Shown here in pieces: positions 16,453 through 25,249 of a DNA stretch of 64,000 nucleotides. The notes beneath the pieces are model-generated. The model was not told the origin of the DNA. It saw only the letters and a list, made by a program, of their open reading frames with translations, and made no database searches. A program made the position numbers and the translations under genes. Numbering within the stretch: the first letter of the stretch is position 1; every line of letters starts with the position of its first letter. Source of the stretch: JANMJD01 sp963828405 (GTDB lineage: Bacteria; Actinomycetota; Acidimicrobiia; Acidimicrobiales; Ilumatobacteraceae); assembly GCA_963828405.1 (NCBI GenBank), contig CAWHEG010000031.1, positions 372,001 to 436,000 on the forward strand. The letters are read 5' to 3'.

Positions 16453-17298
16453 TCAGCGCGGCTGCTGCCGGGCGTGGTCGACGACCAGGTCGGTCCAACG
16501 ATCCCAGAGCTCTGGCGGGTAGTCGTGGCCCATCCCCTCGATCAGCTCGAAACGCGATCCGGGGATCAGCTCGGCCGTCCGCCGCCCGCCGGCGGCGTCG
16601 ATCAACGTGTCGCAGTCCCCGTGGATCACCAGCGTGGGCACGGTGACCCGTCGCAGCTGCTCGGCACGCGGTCGCGAGGCGAGCACGGCCAGGAACTGCC
16701 GGGTCGGACCCGACGGGTCGAAGCAGCGGTCGAATGCCCGCGCCGCGTCGGCGCGCCAGCGATCCTCGTCGGCGAAGGCCGGGCTGCCCCAGACGCGCAG
16801 CCCGTCGACCCACGCCTGGATCGCCGACTCCCGGTCGGTGGCCGGGGGTGCGGTCAGCAGGGCGATCGCCTCGGCGCTCCCCTGGCCGAACCCGGGCTCA
16901 CCGGTGCTCGACATCACCGAGGTCATCGTCTCCAGCCGGTCGGCGTGCTCGATGGCCAGTGTCTGGACGATCATGCCGCCCATCGAGAGTCCCATCACGT
17001 GGGCCCGGGCCACGCCGAGGGCGTCGAGCACGGCGATGACGTCGGCGGCCATGTCGGAGAGCCGGTACGCCGCGCCGGACCCGTCGGTCGGGTGGTCGTC
17101 GAACTTGGTGCTCAGGCCGACGTCCCGGTTGTCGAACCGGACCACGTGGAACCCGCGGGCGACGAACTTCTCGCACCAGGCGACCGGGTAGTTGATGCAT
17201 TGGCTTCCCAGCCCGTTGACGAGCACGAGCGTCGGGTCGGCCGGGTCGCCGAAGGTCTCGTAGTGGATCTCGCAGTCACCGTTGCGGGCCTCGGCCAT
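16453..17298 (-). CDS. Alpha/beta hydrolase fold protein
   Basis: The 281-residue protein has the classic alpha/beta hydrolase layout. The oxyanion region is LVNGLGSQ, the nucleophile elbow GLSMGG holds the serine (about residue 105), the acid is in HGDCDTLID, and the histidine is in GMGHDYP. RFDNRDVGLSTKFDD is characteristic of a subgroup often annotated as esterases or as enzymes acting on aromatic-ring cleavage products. The substrate cannot be told. The ATG at 17296-17298 (MAEARNGDCEIHY) is preferred to a GTG eight codons upstream. It is on the same strand as rplC, 247 bases upstream of it, so it need not share its transcript. Confidence 0.9.
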   Translation of the reverse strand: MAEARNGDCEIHYETFGDPADPTLVLVNGLGSQCINYPVAWCEKFVARGFHVVRFDNRDVGLSTKFDDHPTDGSGAAYRLSDMAADVIAVLDALGVARAHVMGLSMGGMIVQTLAIEHADRLETMTSVMSSTGEPGFGQGSAEAIALLTAPPATDRESAIQAWVDGLRVWGSPAFADEDRWRADAARAFDRCFDPSGPTRQFLAVLASRPRAEQLRRVTVPTLVIHGDCDTLIDAAGGRRTAELIPGSRFELIEGMGHDYPPELWDRWTDLVVDHARQQPR

Positions 17299-17362
17299 GT
17301 CGGCCGAAGCTACCGGCCGCACCGCTCGCCCGCGCCACGCGGGAGGCGGGGCGGGGAGATCC

Positions 17363-17494
17363 TCAGGAAACGAGGGCGACGCTGCGGGCCGGGCGAGCCG
17401 CGGGGTGCAGGCGGCGACACTCGTCCTGCCGCTGCAGGAACTCCTCGACGATGGCGAGTTCCCGCTCCATCGTGAGGATCTCCGTGGTCGTCAC
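17363..17494 (-). CDS. Possible small protein, unknown function
   Basis: A 43-codon frame from a GTG reads VTTTEILTMERELAIVEEFL and ends in an arginine-rich LHPAARPARSVALVS. Its codons end almost only in G or C and the N-terminal half looks like an amphipathic helix, which is why I list it. There is no convincing ribosome-binding site, and longer starts (ATG at 17569 or 17563) are possible. It lies between the hydrolase and the divergently transcribed YegP-like gene. I do not recognise it; it may be chance. Confidence 0.25.
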   Translation of the reverse strand: MTTTEILTMERELAIVEEFLQRQDECRRLHPAARPARSVALVS

Positions 17495-17692
17495 GGGTCC
17501 GCCCGACCTGATTCCGACAGGGGAGGCCGACAGTCCGAATCGGCCGAGCCGTTCGATCCACATGTGCATGTGCTCACGATGCCGGACCGAGGTGAACCCC
17601 CGACGACTGCAGGGTGACGACCGGTGGAACACTCGACGGCGAAGGGCCGCACCGAGGATATCCGCGTCTCGACTGCACAAGCCGCTTAGCGT

Positions 17693-17720
17693 TTGTGTCG
17701 CAGACCGACTGCGCTATGTG
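17693..17720 (+). promoter_or_regulatory. Putative sigma-70-type promoter of the YegP-like gene
   Basis: TTGTGT (17693-17698), a 16-base spacer and TATGTG (17715-17720) lie 23 bases before the ATG at 17743, with CAGGAG as ribosome-binding site at 17727-17732. The boxes match the housekeeping consensus only in part, so this is a suggestion. Confidence 0.35.
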
Positions 17721-17742
17721 ATCCCCCAGGAGAAGCACCGAG

Positions 17743-18036
17743 ATGGCAGCATCCCCCAAGTTCGTGATCAGCACGGACAAGAAGGGCCAGTTCCGTTTCA
17801 ACCTCGTCGCCGCCAACGGCGAGATCATCGCCTCCAGCCAGGCGTACGACGAAAAGGCCGGCGCCAAGCGAGGCATCGCCGCCGTCGTGCGGGCGGCCGC
17901 CAAGGCGACGACCGAGGACACGACGGTGAAGCCGAAGGCCGCTCCGGCAGCCAAGGCCCCCGCCGCCGCTCCGGCGGTCAAGGCTCCCGCGGCCGCCAAG
18001 GCTCCGGCGAAGAAGGCTGGCGCCGCCAAGAAGTAG
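17743..18036 (+). CDS. YegP/DUF1508 domain protein with histone-H1-like tail
   Basis: The 97-residue protein has one DUF1508 unit at residues 5-50 (KFVISTDKKGQFRFNLVAAN, then GEIIASSQAYDEKAGAKRGI), the small beta-beta-alpha fold of E. coli YegP. From residue ~58 the tail is made only of A, K, P, V and T in a PAAKAPAAAPAVKAP pattern ending AKKAGAAKK. That resembles the C-terminal tails of bacterial HU-like and H1-like proteins that coat DNA. The molecular role of DUF1508 is not established; nucleic-acid association is suggested only by the tail. A clear AGGAG site precedes the ATG. It stands alone, followed by a hairpin. Confidence 0.85.
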   Translation: MAASPKFVISTDKKGQFRFNLVAANGEIIASSQAYDEKAGAKRGIAAVVRAAAKATTEDTTVKPKAAPAAKAPAAAPAVKAPAAAKAPAKKAGAAKK

Positions 18037-18124
18037 TCGACACGAACACGTGGTGGTCGACCTGAGGTAATCGACAGGAACGGCACCGCTCGAGCCGACG
18101 ATCGAATCCCAGCCATCTGCTTCT

Positions 18125-18157
18125 GCCGGCGCTCGTCGTCTGCAGACGGGCGCCGGC
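18125..18157 (+). terminator. GC-rich hairpin after the YegP-like gene
   Basis: Outer arms GCCGGCGC (18125-18132) and GCGCCGGC (18150-18157) enclose a perfect 12-base palindrome CGTCTGCAGACG (18137-18148). It would fold strongly but lacks a T tract, so it may be a weak terminator or a protein-binding site just upstream of the next gene (start 18182). Confidence 0.35.
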
Positions 18158-18181
18158 GGGGATCGCCTACCATGCGCGGCG

Positions 18182-18667
18182 ATGGTCGACACCTCGTCCT
18201 TCTTCGACTACCCGCACGGGGACTCCGACGATCCGCCGCCCGCCGCCGGCGGGGCGGACGCGGCGTTCCTGGCCGGTCTGTCGGAACACGACCTCGCCGT
18301 GCTGTCGAGCTACTCCGAGGTCCGCAGGCTGCGCAGCGGGGAGACGCTGATCGAAGCCGGGGACTCCGACCCGTCGCTGTACATCGTGACGGCGGGCGCT
18401 CTCGAGGTGCGCCAACCCCGACGCCGCGGCGACGAGGTGGTCAGCCGCCTGCCCACCGGCTCAGTCGTCGGCGAGCTCACCTTCTTCGACGGCCGACCTC
18501 GCTCGGCGCGGGTGGTGGCCTCCGAGCCGAGCGAGGTCATCCGGCTCGGTCGGAGCGCGTTCGAGTCCCTCGCCGCGATGCATCCGAGTCTCGGCCGCCA
18601 CATCCTGATGGACCTCGGGCGGGTGTTGTCCGGCAGGTTCCGGCGCATGGGTGACAAGTCCCGGTGA
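18182..18667 (+). CDS. Cyclic-nucleotide-binding domain protein
   Basis: The 161-residue protein is a single cNMP-binding (Crp-type) beta-roll, residues about 32-145: SEHDLAVLSSYSEVRRLRSG, GETLIEAGDSDPSLYIVTAG, the phosphate-binding cassette region GSVVGELTFFDGRPRSARVV, and a C-terminal helix. There is no helix-turn-helix, so it is not a Crp-like transcription factor by itself. The FDGRPRSA loop keeps the arginine that contacts the cyclic phosphate. Its TGA overlaps the GTG of the next gene by 4 bases, so the two are made together. A likely role is to sense a nucleotide and regulate the large redox partner; that is inference. Confidence 0.88.
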   Translation: MVDTSSFFDYPHGDSDDPPPAAGGADAAFLAGLSEHDLAVLSSYSEVRRLRSGETLIEAGDSDPSLYIVTAGALEVRQPRRRGDEVVSRLPTGSVVGELTFFDGRPRSARVVASEPSEVIRLGRSAFESLAAMHPSLGRHILMDLGRVLSGRFRRMGDKSR

Positions 18668-21294
18668 CGGCGACGAAGGGCGGCCGGGTCGACCGGGTGA
18701 CCGTTGCCTTCCCCAACTACACCCAGATCCCGCGCCGACTGACGGTGCACACCTGGCGGCTCGTCCGCCTGGCAGGGGTGGTCACCGCGCTGGTGATCGT
18801 CGTCATGCTCTTCGTGCGGCCGGCCGGTGCGCTCTTCGCCTTCTGGCGACTGATCGTGCCCACCGTCCCGTTGCTGCTCATCGTCGCCCCCGGGTTGTGG
18901 CGGAACCTCTGCCCGTTGGCGACGGTCAACCAGGCCCCCCGCCTGTTCTCGCGCACCCGGGCACTGGCGGCGCCGGCCTGGCTGCAGCGGCACGGCTACG
19001 TGGTGGCCATCGCGCTGTTCATCGCCGTGGTCGTCAACCGCAAGGTGGTGTTCAACACCAACGGCCCGGCGCTCGGAGTGCTGCTGATCGTCATCTTCGC
19101 CGCGGCGTTCGTCGGCGGGAGCACGCTGCGGGGCAAGTCGGGCTGGTGCTCGTCGATGTGCCCGGTGCTGCCCGTGCAGCGCATCTACGGGCAGACGCCG
19201 TTCGTCCTCGTCGGCAACAACCACTGCGAACCGTGCCTCGGCTGCACCAAGAACTGTTACGACTTCAACCCGAAGGTGGCCTACGCAGCCGACATGTACG
19301 ACGAGGACCGGTCGTTCGGCGCAGACCGGCGCTGGTTCGCCGGCGCCTTCCCGGGCTTCGTGCTCGCCTACTTCCAGGTTCCCGCCCATCCGGCGATCCC
19401 GATCCCCGAGCTCTACGGTCGCACCGCGCTCTACACGCTGGCCAGTGTGGCCGTCTTCCTCACCATCGACGTGTTCGGCCACACGAGGCCGAACCGGCTG
19501 CCCCCGCTGTTCGGCGCGGCGGCGCTGGGCATCTTCTACTGGTACACGGCCCGGCTGTACGCCGACGCCCTCGGCCAGGTCGTCGGGCGCGACCTGGGCG
19601 CGTCGGTCTGGCCGATGCGTGCCACCGTCGGCGTCGTGGCGATCGTCTGGCTGGCCCGTGGCTGGCAGACCGAGCGACGCTTCCTCGAGCAGGCCCTGGC
19701 CGGCGCCCTGCCGATCCGGGTCGAGATCCGCACGACCCGCCAACTGCGCGCCGCCGAGGGCCTCGAGGTGACGTTCGTGCCCGGCGAACACACCGTGGCC
19801 GCCCGGCCGGGGGCGACCCTGCTCGACACGGCCGAGCGCGCCGGGCTGCCGATCGAGGTCGGTTGCCGCATGGGGGTGTGCGGCGCCGACCCGGTCCATG
19901 TCAGCGAGGGCTTCGACCGCCTCTCGCCGATCACCGACGACGAGGCCAACACCCTGGAGCGCCTCGGTCTTGGCGGCCACAACCGACTGGCCTGCTCGGC
20001 CCGCGTCGACGGGGCGTGCCGCGTCTCGCTCACGCCGGACACGACATCAGGACCCGCCGGGCGGGCACCGACCTTCGCCCCCGACGCGTCCGTACGACAC
20101 GTCGTGGTCATCGGCAACGGCATCGCCGGGATGACCGCCGCCGACTTCGTGCGGCGGCAGCATCCGGGCTGCACGGTCGACGTCATCGGCCGCGAGGCCC
20201 ACCCGCTGTACAACCGGATGGGCATCTCCCGCCTCGTCCACGGCCGCTCGGCGATGCAGGGCCTCTACCTGCTGCCCGAGGACTGGTTCGACCGCCACGG
20301 CGTGACACCGTGGCTCAACACGATCGCCAGGTCGATCGACCGGGACCGGGGGGTCGTCACCCTCGGCACGGGGCACGAACTCGCCTATGACCGGCTGGTC
20401 ATCGCCACCGGGGCGCGCAGCGCCGTGCCCGAGATCGCCGGTTTCGACCGGCGCGGTTGCTTCGTGCTGCGCGAGGCGCAGGACGCCATCGACATCCGCC
20501 GCGTCGCCCAGCAGACGCCCGCCCACCGCGCCGTCGTCGCCGGCGGGGGGCTGCTCGGGCTCGAAGCCGCTCACGCGCTGCGCGAGTTGGGGCTGCAGGT
20601 CACGGTGCTCGAACGTTCCGATCGGCTGCTTCGCCGCAGTCTCGACGCCAACGCCTCCGCGGTGCTCGAGGCCTACCTCGAGAGCCTGGGCATCGAGATC
20701 GCCCTCAACTCCGAGGCCGTCGCCCTCCACGGCGAAGGCGACGGCATCGAATCGGTCGAACTGCGCAGCGGCCACCACCTGGCGTGCGAGGTGTTCGTCG
20801 TCGCCGCCGGGATCGCGCCGAACTCCGAGCTGGCCGCTCGGAGCGGTCTGACGGTGGGCCGGGGCGTCGTCGTCGATGACATGCTGCGCACCAACGATCC
20901 GGCGATCTATGCGGTGGGCGATGCGGCCGAGTACCAGGGGCGGACCTGGGGGCTCTGGACGGTCGCCGTCGCCCAGGCCCAGGTCGCCGCCGAGAACATC
21001 GCCGGCGGTGAGAGCCGGTACGCCGAGAGCATCCCGATGACCATCCTCAAGGGTGTGGGACTCGACATGCTCTCGTTCGGGGCGATCGATCCGCAGGAAG
21101 GCGATGTGGCGATCACCGACGACCAGATCCAGGGCTTCCGTTACCGCAAGCTGGTCTTGCGCAACGATCGGGTGGTCGGCGGGCTGTTCCTCGGCTTCCC
21201 TGCCGAGGCGATGTGGGCGCGGGCCGTCTACGACGGGCACGGCGACTGCTCCGGGGAACTCGACGGCCTGCGCCAGGGGATCTGGCCGAGCTGA
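18664..21294 (+). CDS. Three-module membrane redox protein: 4Fe-4S membrane domain, 2Fe-2S domain, FAD/NAD oxidoreductase
   Basis: The 876 residues hold three parts. Residues ~30-340 have several membrane helices and iron-sulfur cysteines like NapH/NosR C-terminal regions: C162 and C166 (WCSSMCPV), then C188, C191, C194 and C198 (C-x2-C-x2-C-x3-C). Residues ~350-455 are a plant-type ferredoxin domain: C401 and C406 (GCRMGVCGADP) and C444 (LACSARV); where the third ligand is expected (position 409) there is Asp, not Cys. Residues ~477-860 are a pyridine-nucleotide-disulfide-type reductase: FAD site VVIGNGIAGM, NAD site VVAGGGLLGLE, and a second FAD motif IYAVGDAAEY. It would pass electrons between NAD(P)H, FeS centres and the membrane. 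The substrate is unknown. GTG start, coupled to the cNMP gene. Confidence 0.88.
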   Translation: MTATKGGRVDRVTVAFPNYTQIPRRLTVHTWRLVRLAGVVTALVIVVMLFVRPAGALFAFWRLIVPTVPLLLIVAPGLWRNLCPLATVNQAPRLFSRTRALAAPAWLQRHGYVVAIALFIAVVVNRKVVFNTNGPALGVLLIVIFAAAFVGGSTLRGKSGWCSSMCPVLPVQRIYGQTPFVLVGNNHCEPCLGCTKNCYDFNPKVAYAADMYDEDRSFGADRRWFAGAFPGFVLAYFQVPAHPAIPIPELYGRTALYTLASVAVFLTIDVFGHTRPNRLPPLFGAAALGIFYWYTARLYADALGQVVGRDLGASVWPMRATVGVVAIVWLARGWQTERRFLEQALAGALPIRVEIRTTRQLRAAEGLEVTFVPGEHTVAARPGATLLDTAERAGLPIEVGCRMGVCGADPVHVSEGFDRLSPITDDEANTLERLGLGGHNRLACSARVDGACRVSLTPDTTSGPAGRAPTFAPDASVRHVVVIGNGIAGMTAADFVRRQHPGCTVDVIGREAHPLYNRMGISRLVHGRSAMQGLYLLPEDWFDRHGVTPWLNTIARSIDRDRGVVTLGTGHELAYDRLVIATGARSAVPEIAGFDRRGCFVLREAQDAIDIRRVAQQTPAHRAVVAGGGLLGLEAAHALRELGLQVTVLERSDRLLRRSLDANASAVLEAYLESLGIEIALNSEAVALHGEGDGIESVELRSGHHLACEVFVVAAGIAPNSELAARSGLTVGRGVVVDDMLRTNDPAIYAVGDAAEYQGRTWGLWTVAVAQAQVAAENIAGGESRYAESIPMTILKGVGLDMLSFGAIDPQEGDVAITDDQIQGFRYRKLVLRNDRVVGGLFLGFPAEAMWARAVYDGHGDCSGELDGLRQGIWPS

Positions 21295-21328
21295 CCCTGG
21301 CCGTCAGGGTCCCGCGGCCCGAACGGGT

Positions 21329-23455
21329 TCAGTCCCGGCTGATCAGCGATTCGTAGCGGTTCGTGACGGCAATCTCCGGGGCCTCGAGGGTCAGGTCGAA
21401 ACCGAGCAGACCGGGCATGTCCGGCACGACGAACTGCAACGTGCCGACCAGGACGCAGCTGTCCGCCTCGACCGTCCCGCCGAAGCGCCAGGCGTGATCG
21501 CCGGTCACCCACCGCATGCGGACGTCGACGACGGCATCCTCGATCGCCACATGCATGTCGTTGACCACATGGACGTCGAGCCCGAAGGTCTCACCGGGCA
21601 CGACGAACTCGGGCAGGCGCTCGAGCACGACGATCACCGGCCGGCACGCCTCGACGAGGGCGTGGTAGGCCGCCTTGGGCACGCGTCGGTGGTCGAGCAC
21701 GCTCCAGCTGACCGATGGGTAGGCATCGGCCAGCATGTACAGGCAGAACCCCCCGGTCGGGCGGTACTTCAACCTCCTCAGCGTCTCGATCTGATGGCGG
21801 ACGACCTCGGCCTGATAACGCTGGGTGGCGGCGCGCCAGTCCTCGAACGAGGCGTAGTGCGTCACCGGGAACCGCTCGTCGAAGATCTCCCGCTGCAGTT
21901 GGTGCCGAGCAGCGAGCCGCTCCCAGTCGAGCTCGGGCCACCGGACCGGCTCCATGAACTCGGCCGATTCGGGGACCGCCTGCGCCCCGAACTCACCCAG
22001 GAAGCGCACCAGACGGGGCACCGAGGCGGCGAGCTTGGCCAGATCGCGTTCCTCGCCGTGGTACCACCCCAGGTACAGGTGGCTGTCAGTGCCGTCGAGC
22101 TGCGGCAGGTGGGGCAGGACACCGGAGTGGGCGATCACGGGCCGGGTCTCGTCGGCCTTCTCGAAGGCCCGCTTCACCCAGCGGTCGAGGATCGAGCGGT
22201 TCCAGGTCGGCAATTGCTGGGCGGCGACGTAGGCGGCCCGCAACCGCGTCGAGTCGTAGTCACCGCCCGCGCCGTGCTCGAGACGCAGCGGCTCGTTGTG
22301 TGCGCACCACACGGCGATCGACGGATGATGACCGAGCAGATCGACGGCGGTTCCCGCCTGGGCGGCCGCCGGACGGCGCACCGAACGGGCGTATCCCCAC
22401 TGCAGCGGGAAGTCCTGCCAGACGAGCATGCCCATCTCGTCGGCGGCGTCGTACAACTCCGGACGGCTGATGTGACCGTGCACCCTGATCAGGTCGAGTC
22501 CGGCGTCCTTGGCCAGGGCGACATCGCGGCGCAGTTCGTCGGGGGAGGCCTCGCCGAGCGCCATCCGGCTCGGGGCGAGGTTGACGCCCTTGGCGAACAG
22601 CCGCTCGCCGTTGACGGCGAACACCCAGTCGTGGAGGGCCACCTCGCGCAGGCCGGTGCGCACGTCACGGGCGTCGCTCGGCTCGTGGTCGACCTCGACC
22701 TCCACACGGATGTCGACGAGCGGTTGCCCACCCATCGACCACGGCCACCAGATGCGCGGATTGTCGATGTCGACGTTCCACTCGACGGCGTTGACCCGAC
22801 GGGCCAGCGGCCGCTCCTGGCTGGAGAGCACCTGGCCGTCGACGATCGTGCGGATCCGCACCGAGCGGGCCTGGTCGGAGTCGAGGTTGGCCCGCAGCAT
22901 CACGTTGGCCCGCGCATCGCTCACGTCACGGGGGAGCACGCGCAGCGTGGCGATCCGCACCGGACCGGTCCTGGTGACCCGCACCGGCCGCCACAACCCG
23001 CCGGGGTTCCACATCGGGTCGACGACGTTGCCGTGCTGGAAGACCCCGGTGATGTTGCGCTTGGCCCGCAGATCACCCGGGTTGCCGCACGTCACCTCGA
23101 CGCTCAGGACGTGGTCGTCGGCCAGGCGGGCGAGCGAGGTGATCTCGTAGGTGTGAGGGAAGAAGTAGCCCTCGGGGTCCCCGAGGTAGGCGCCGTCGAG
23201 CCACACGTCGCCCTGGTAGAGCACCCCGTCGAAGGTGACCCAGGAGCGCTCGCGCTCGGTCGGGGCGGGCATCGTGAACGAGGTCCGGTAGATCAGCGGG
23301 CCATTGGAGTCGACGAACGCCGGGGTCGAACGCCAGTGCCCCGGAACCGGGACCGGCTCCCAACCGGCGTCGTCGTAGCCGAGGCCGATGGCGTCGCGTC
23401 GCAGGTCGTCGTCGGCCGGCGCGGCACGCCACGTTCCCGACAGATCCAGCGCCAT
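21329..23455 (-). CDS. Glycoside hydrolase family 2 protein, beta-mannosidase-like
   Basis: The 708-residue protein starts MALDLSGTWRAAPADDDLRR, typical of family 2 N-terminal jelly-roll domains (LSGTW, DVWLDGAYLG). An immunoglobulin-like sandwich and a TIM barrel follow. The acid/base glutamate is in WCAHNEPL, and the nucleophile glutamate is likely in FLGEFGAQ. No signal peptide, so it is probably intracellular. Sequence such as WWPWSMGGQPLVD and KGVNLAPSRM points to beta-mannosidases or exo-glucosaminidases rather than beta-galactosidases. A longer start 33 codons upstream exists but runs into the divergent mug promoter region. It converges with the redox gene, 34 bases apart. Confidence 0.88.
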   Translation of the reverse strand: MALDLSGTWRAAPADDDLRRDAIGLGYDDAGWEPVPVPGHWRSTPAFVDSNGPLIYRTSFTMPAPTERERSWVTFDGVLYQGDVWLDGAYLGDPEGYFFPHTYEITSLARLADDHVLSVEVTCGNPGDLRAKRNITGVFQHGNVVDPMWNPGGLWRPVRVTRTGPVRIATLRVLPRDVSDARANVMLRANLDSDQARSVRIRTIVDGQVLSSQERPLARRVNAVEWNVDIDNPRIWWPWSMGGQPLVDIRVEVEVDHEPSDARDVRTGLREVALHDWVFAVNGERLFAKGVNLAPSRMALGEASPDELRRDVALAKDAGLDLIRVHGHISRPELYDAADEMGMLVWQDFPLQWGYARSVRRPAAAQAGTAVDLLGHHPSIAVWCAHNEPLRLEHGAGGDYDSTRLRAAYVAAQQLPTWNRSILDRWVKRAFEKADETRPVIAHSGVLPHLPQLDGTDSHLYLGWYHGEERDLAKLAASVPRLVRFLGEFGAQAVPESAEFMEPVRWPELDWERLAARHQLQREIFDERFPVTHYASFEDWRAATQRYQAEVVRHQIETLRRLKYRPTGGFCLYMLADAYPSVSWSVLDHRRVPKAAYHALVEACRPVIVVLERLPEFVVPGETFGLDVHVVNDMHVAIEDAVVDVRMRWVTGDHAWRFGGTVEADSCVLVGTLQFVVPDMPGLLGFDLTLEAPEIAVTNRYESLISRD

Positions 23456-23571
23456 CGCCGCCAGGGTACCCGCGGCGCCGGACGCCGGGATCAGCGCCAC
23501 GATGCCGGCGACGATATGTTCGCTCCAGGGTTGCAGTCGCTCCCGATCGGTCACACGAAGGTCGGTGACGG

Positions 23572-24171
23572 GTGAAACGCATCGAGCTCGAACGGTTCAA
23601 CGGGGCGACGGTCGACGATCTCATCGGGCCCGGGCTGCGCCTGCTGTTCGTCGGGATCAACCCCGGGCTGTGGACCGCCGCCGTCAACGCCCACTTCGCC
23701 CGCCCGGGCAACCGCTTCTGGCCAGCGCTGTACCGGGCCGGGATCACCGATCGGCTCGTCGACGCCTCGGGCGGCATGTCGGGCGCAGACCGCCGACACG
23801 TCGTCGACCGCGGCATCGGGATCACCAACATCGTGCCTACGGCATCGGCGCGGGCCGAGGAGCTGACCCGCGAGGAGCTCCGCGCCGGTGCGGCCCGACT
23901 GTGCGAGACGGTGGAGCACCTCCGCCCGGCGGTCGTCGCCGTGCTCGGTCTGACCGCCTACCGCCAGGCGTTCGGCCGCGGCGCGGCGGCGGCCGGCCGC
24001 CAGGAAGAGGCGATCGCCGGCGCCGAGCTGTGGATCGCTCCCAACCCCAGCGGGCTCAACGCCCACGCCACGCTCGACTCCCTGGCCGTCGACTACGCGG
24101 AGATCGCCCGGGCCGCCGGGATCGGGCCGTGCGGCTCCGAACCCGGGCACCCCGGGTGGCGTCAGGTGTAG
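23572..24171 (+). CDS. mug: G/U mismatch-specific uracil-DNA glycosylase, Mug type
   Basis: The 199-residue protein belongs to the Mug/TDG branch of uracil-DNA glycosylases. The catalytic loop is GINPGLW at residues 28-34, with the Asn that activates water, and the DNA-intercalating region is WIAPNPSGLNAH. The enzyme removes uracil or thymine opposite G and alkylated cytosines. It starts with GTG (MKRIELERFNGATVDDLIGP when read as Met). It is divergent from the glycosidase and converges with the next gene, overlapping its end by 10 bases. Confidence 0.92.
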   Translation: MKRIELERFNGATVDDLIGPGLRLLFVGINPGLWTAAVNAHFARPGNRFWPALYRAGITDRLVDASGGMSGADRRHVVDRGIGITNIVPTASARAEELTREELRAGAARLCETVEHLRPAVVAVLGLTAYRQAFGRGAAAAGRQEEAIAGAELWIAPNPSGLNAHATLDSLAVDYAEIARAAGIGPCGSEPGHPGWRQV

Positions 24172-25136
24172 AGGGCCGGGATCGACGGACGATCGAGGGT
24201 GACCGGACCGCCCACAGACATCGACCGCAACCCGGCTTCGACGATCATCTGGGCCATGAGTCCGTCCCACGCCGACGGCCCGGTCGTCGTTCCCCGGCGC
24301 AGCGACGCCACCCACGCCTCGGCCTCGATCACGTAGGCATCGGCGAACCGTCCGAACCAGTCGTAGCCGATGTCGATCGACTGGCCACCGCCACGGCGGC
24401 TGATCGGCAGCATCGGCAGTGCCATCACCACGCCGCCGTGTTCGGCCTCGACCTCGACCCCGACCTCGTAGGCGTAGCTCCGCTCGGCGAACTCGATGGT
24501 CGCGTGACCGCCTCCCTCGTACTCGGCGACGAGCAGGCCGTGGGCGATGGAGTCGGGGGCGCCGGCGGCGAACGCGGTCACCCGGGCCACCTCGCGGCCG
24601 GTCAACCAGCGCACGGTGTGGGCGTCATGGACCATCGAGTCGGTGTACGCGATCGAGACGGCGCGGCGCACGGCGTGGACGTTGCGATGGACGCAGCGCA
24701 GGTGGTGCACCTCGCCCAGGCCCGCCATCGCCTCGGCCACCTGGACATGGGCCGGGTCGTAGACCCGCATCAGACCGAGGTGGATCAACCGCCTGCCGAG
24801 CGCGACCTCGGCATCGACGATGTGACGGCACTGTTCGGCCGTGGTGGCGAGGGGCTTCTCGCACAGCGTCGGAATGCCGGCGGAGACGGCGGCGAGCGAC
24901 TGCTCCTCATGGGCGTCGGCCGGCGAGGCGATCACCAGGCCGTCGAGATCGCCGCGGGCGATCACCTCGCGCCAGTCGCGCGTCGCCGCGGCGCCGATCT
25001 CGGCGGCCAACCGCGCCGCGGCGTCACCGAACGGATCGGCGACGGCGACGACATCGACCTCGCTCATCGCCTGCAGGGTCCTGGCGTGGAACGACCCCAT
25101 GCCGCCGGCACCGATGAGCCCGATGGTGAGTGACAT
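24162..25136 (-). CDS. Gfo/Idh/MocA family NAD(P)-dependent oxidoreductase
   Basis: The 324-residue protein has an N-terminal Rossmann domain (IGLIGAGGMGSFHARTLQ; ADPFGD; IASPADAHEE), the family lysine motif EKPLA near residue 94, and the C-terminal domain with SMVHDAHTVRWL, whose Asp/His act in catalysis. This pattern resembles inositol 2-dehydrogenases (IolG) and related sugar dehydrogenases; the precise substrate is not clear. The neighbouring glycosidase might supply a sugar, but the genes are not in an operon. The last 10 bases overlap the mug end on the opposite strand. Confidence 0.9.
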   Translation of the reverse strand: MSLTIGLIGAGGMGSFHARTLQAMSEVDVVAVADPFGDAAARLAAEIGAAATRDWREVIARGDLDGLVIASPADAHEEQSLAAVSAGIPTLCEKPLATTAEQCRHIVDAEVALGRRLIHLGLMRVYDPAHVQVAEAMAGLGEVHHLRCVHRNVHAVRRAVSIAYTDSMVHDAHTVRWLTGREVARVTAFAAGAPDSIAHGLLVAEYEGGGHATIEFAERSYAYEVGVEVEAEHGGVVMALPMLPISRRGGGQSIDIGYDWFGRFADAYVIEAEAWVASLRRGTTTGPSAWDGLMAQMIVEAGLRSMSVGGPVTLDRPSIPALYT

Positions 25137-25193
25137 GGCGAGCGAGGACCTCCGTGGACGAACGACGCCCCGAACCCTATGGCAGCGACGAAG

Positions 25194-25233
25194 TGATGCC
25201 AGAACGTGGCCACATCACGGCCCTGTGGCATCA
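25194..25233 (-). terminator. Inverted repeat after the sdh operon
   Basis: Arms TGATGCCA (25194-25201) and TGGCATCA (25226-25233) enclose a loop that can itself pair (GTGGCC with GGCC). It lies 17 bases beyond the sdhB stop and before the start of the upstream-reading neighbour's gene, the expected place for an sdh terminator. There is no T tract. Confidence 0.35.
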
Positions 25234-25249
25234 CCTCGCCGGCGTGCGG

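Noticed and set aside
21053..23575. 840-codon plus-strand frame opposite the glycosidase
   Set aside because: Antisense shadow of a gene with clear family-2 motifs; no motif of its own.
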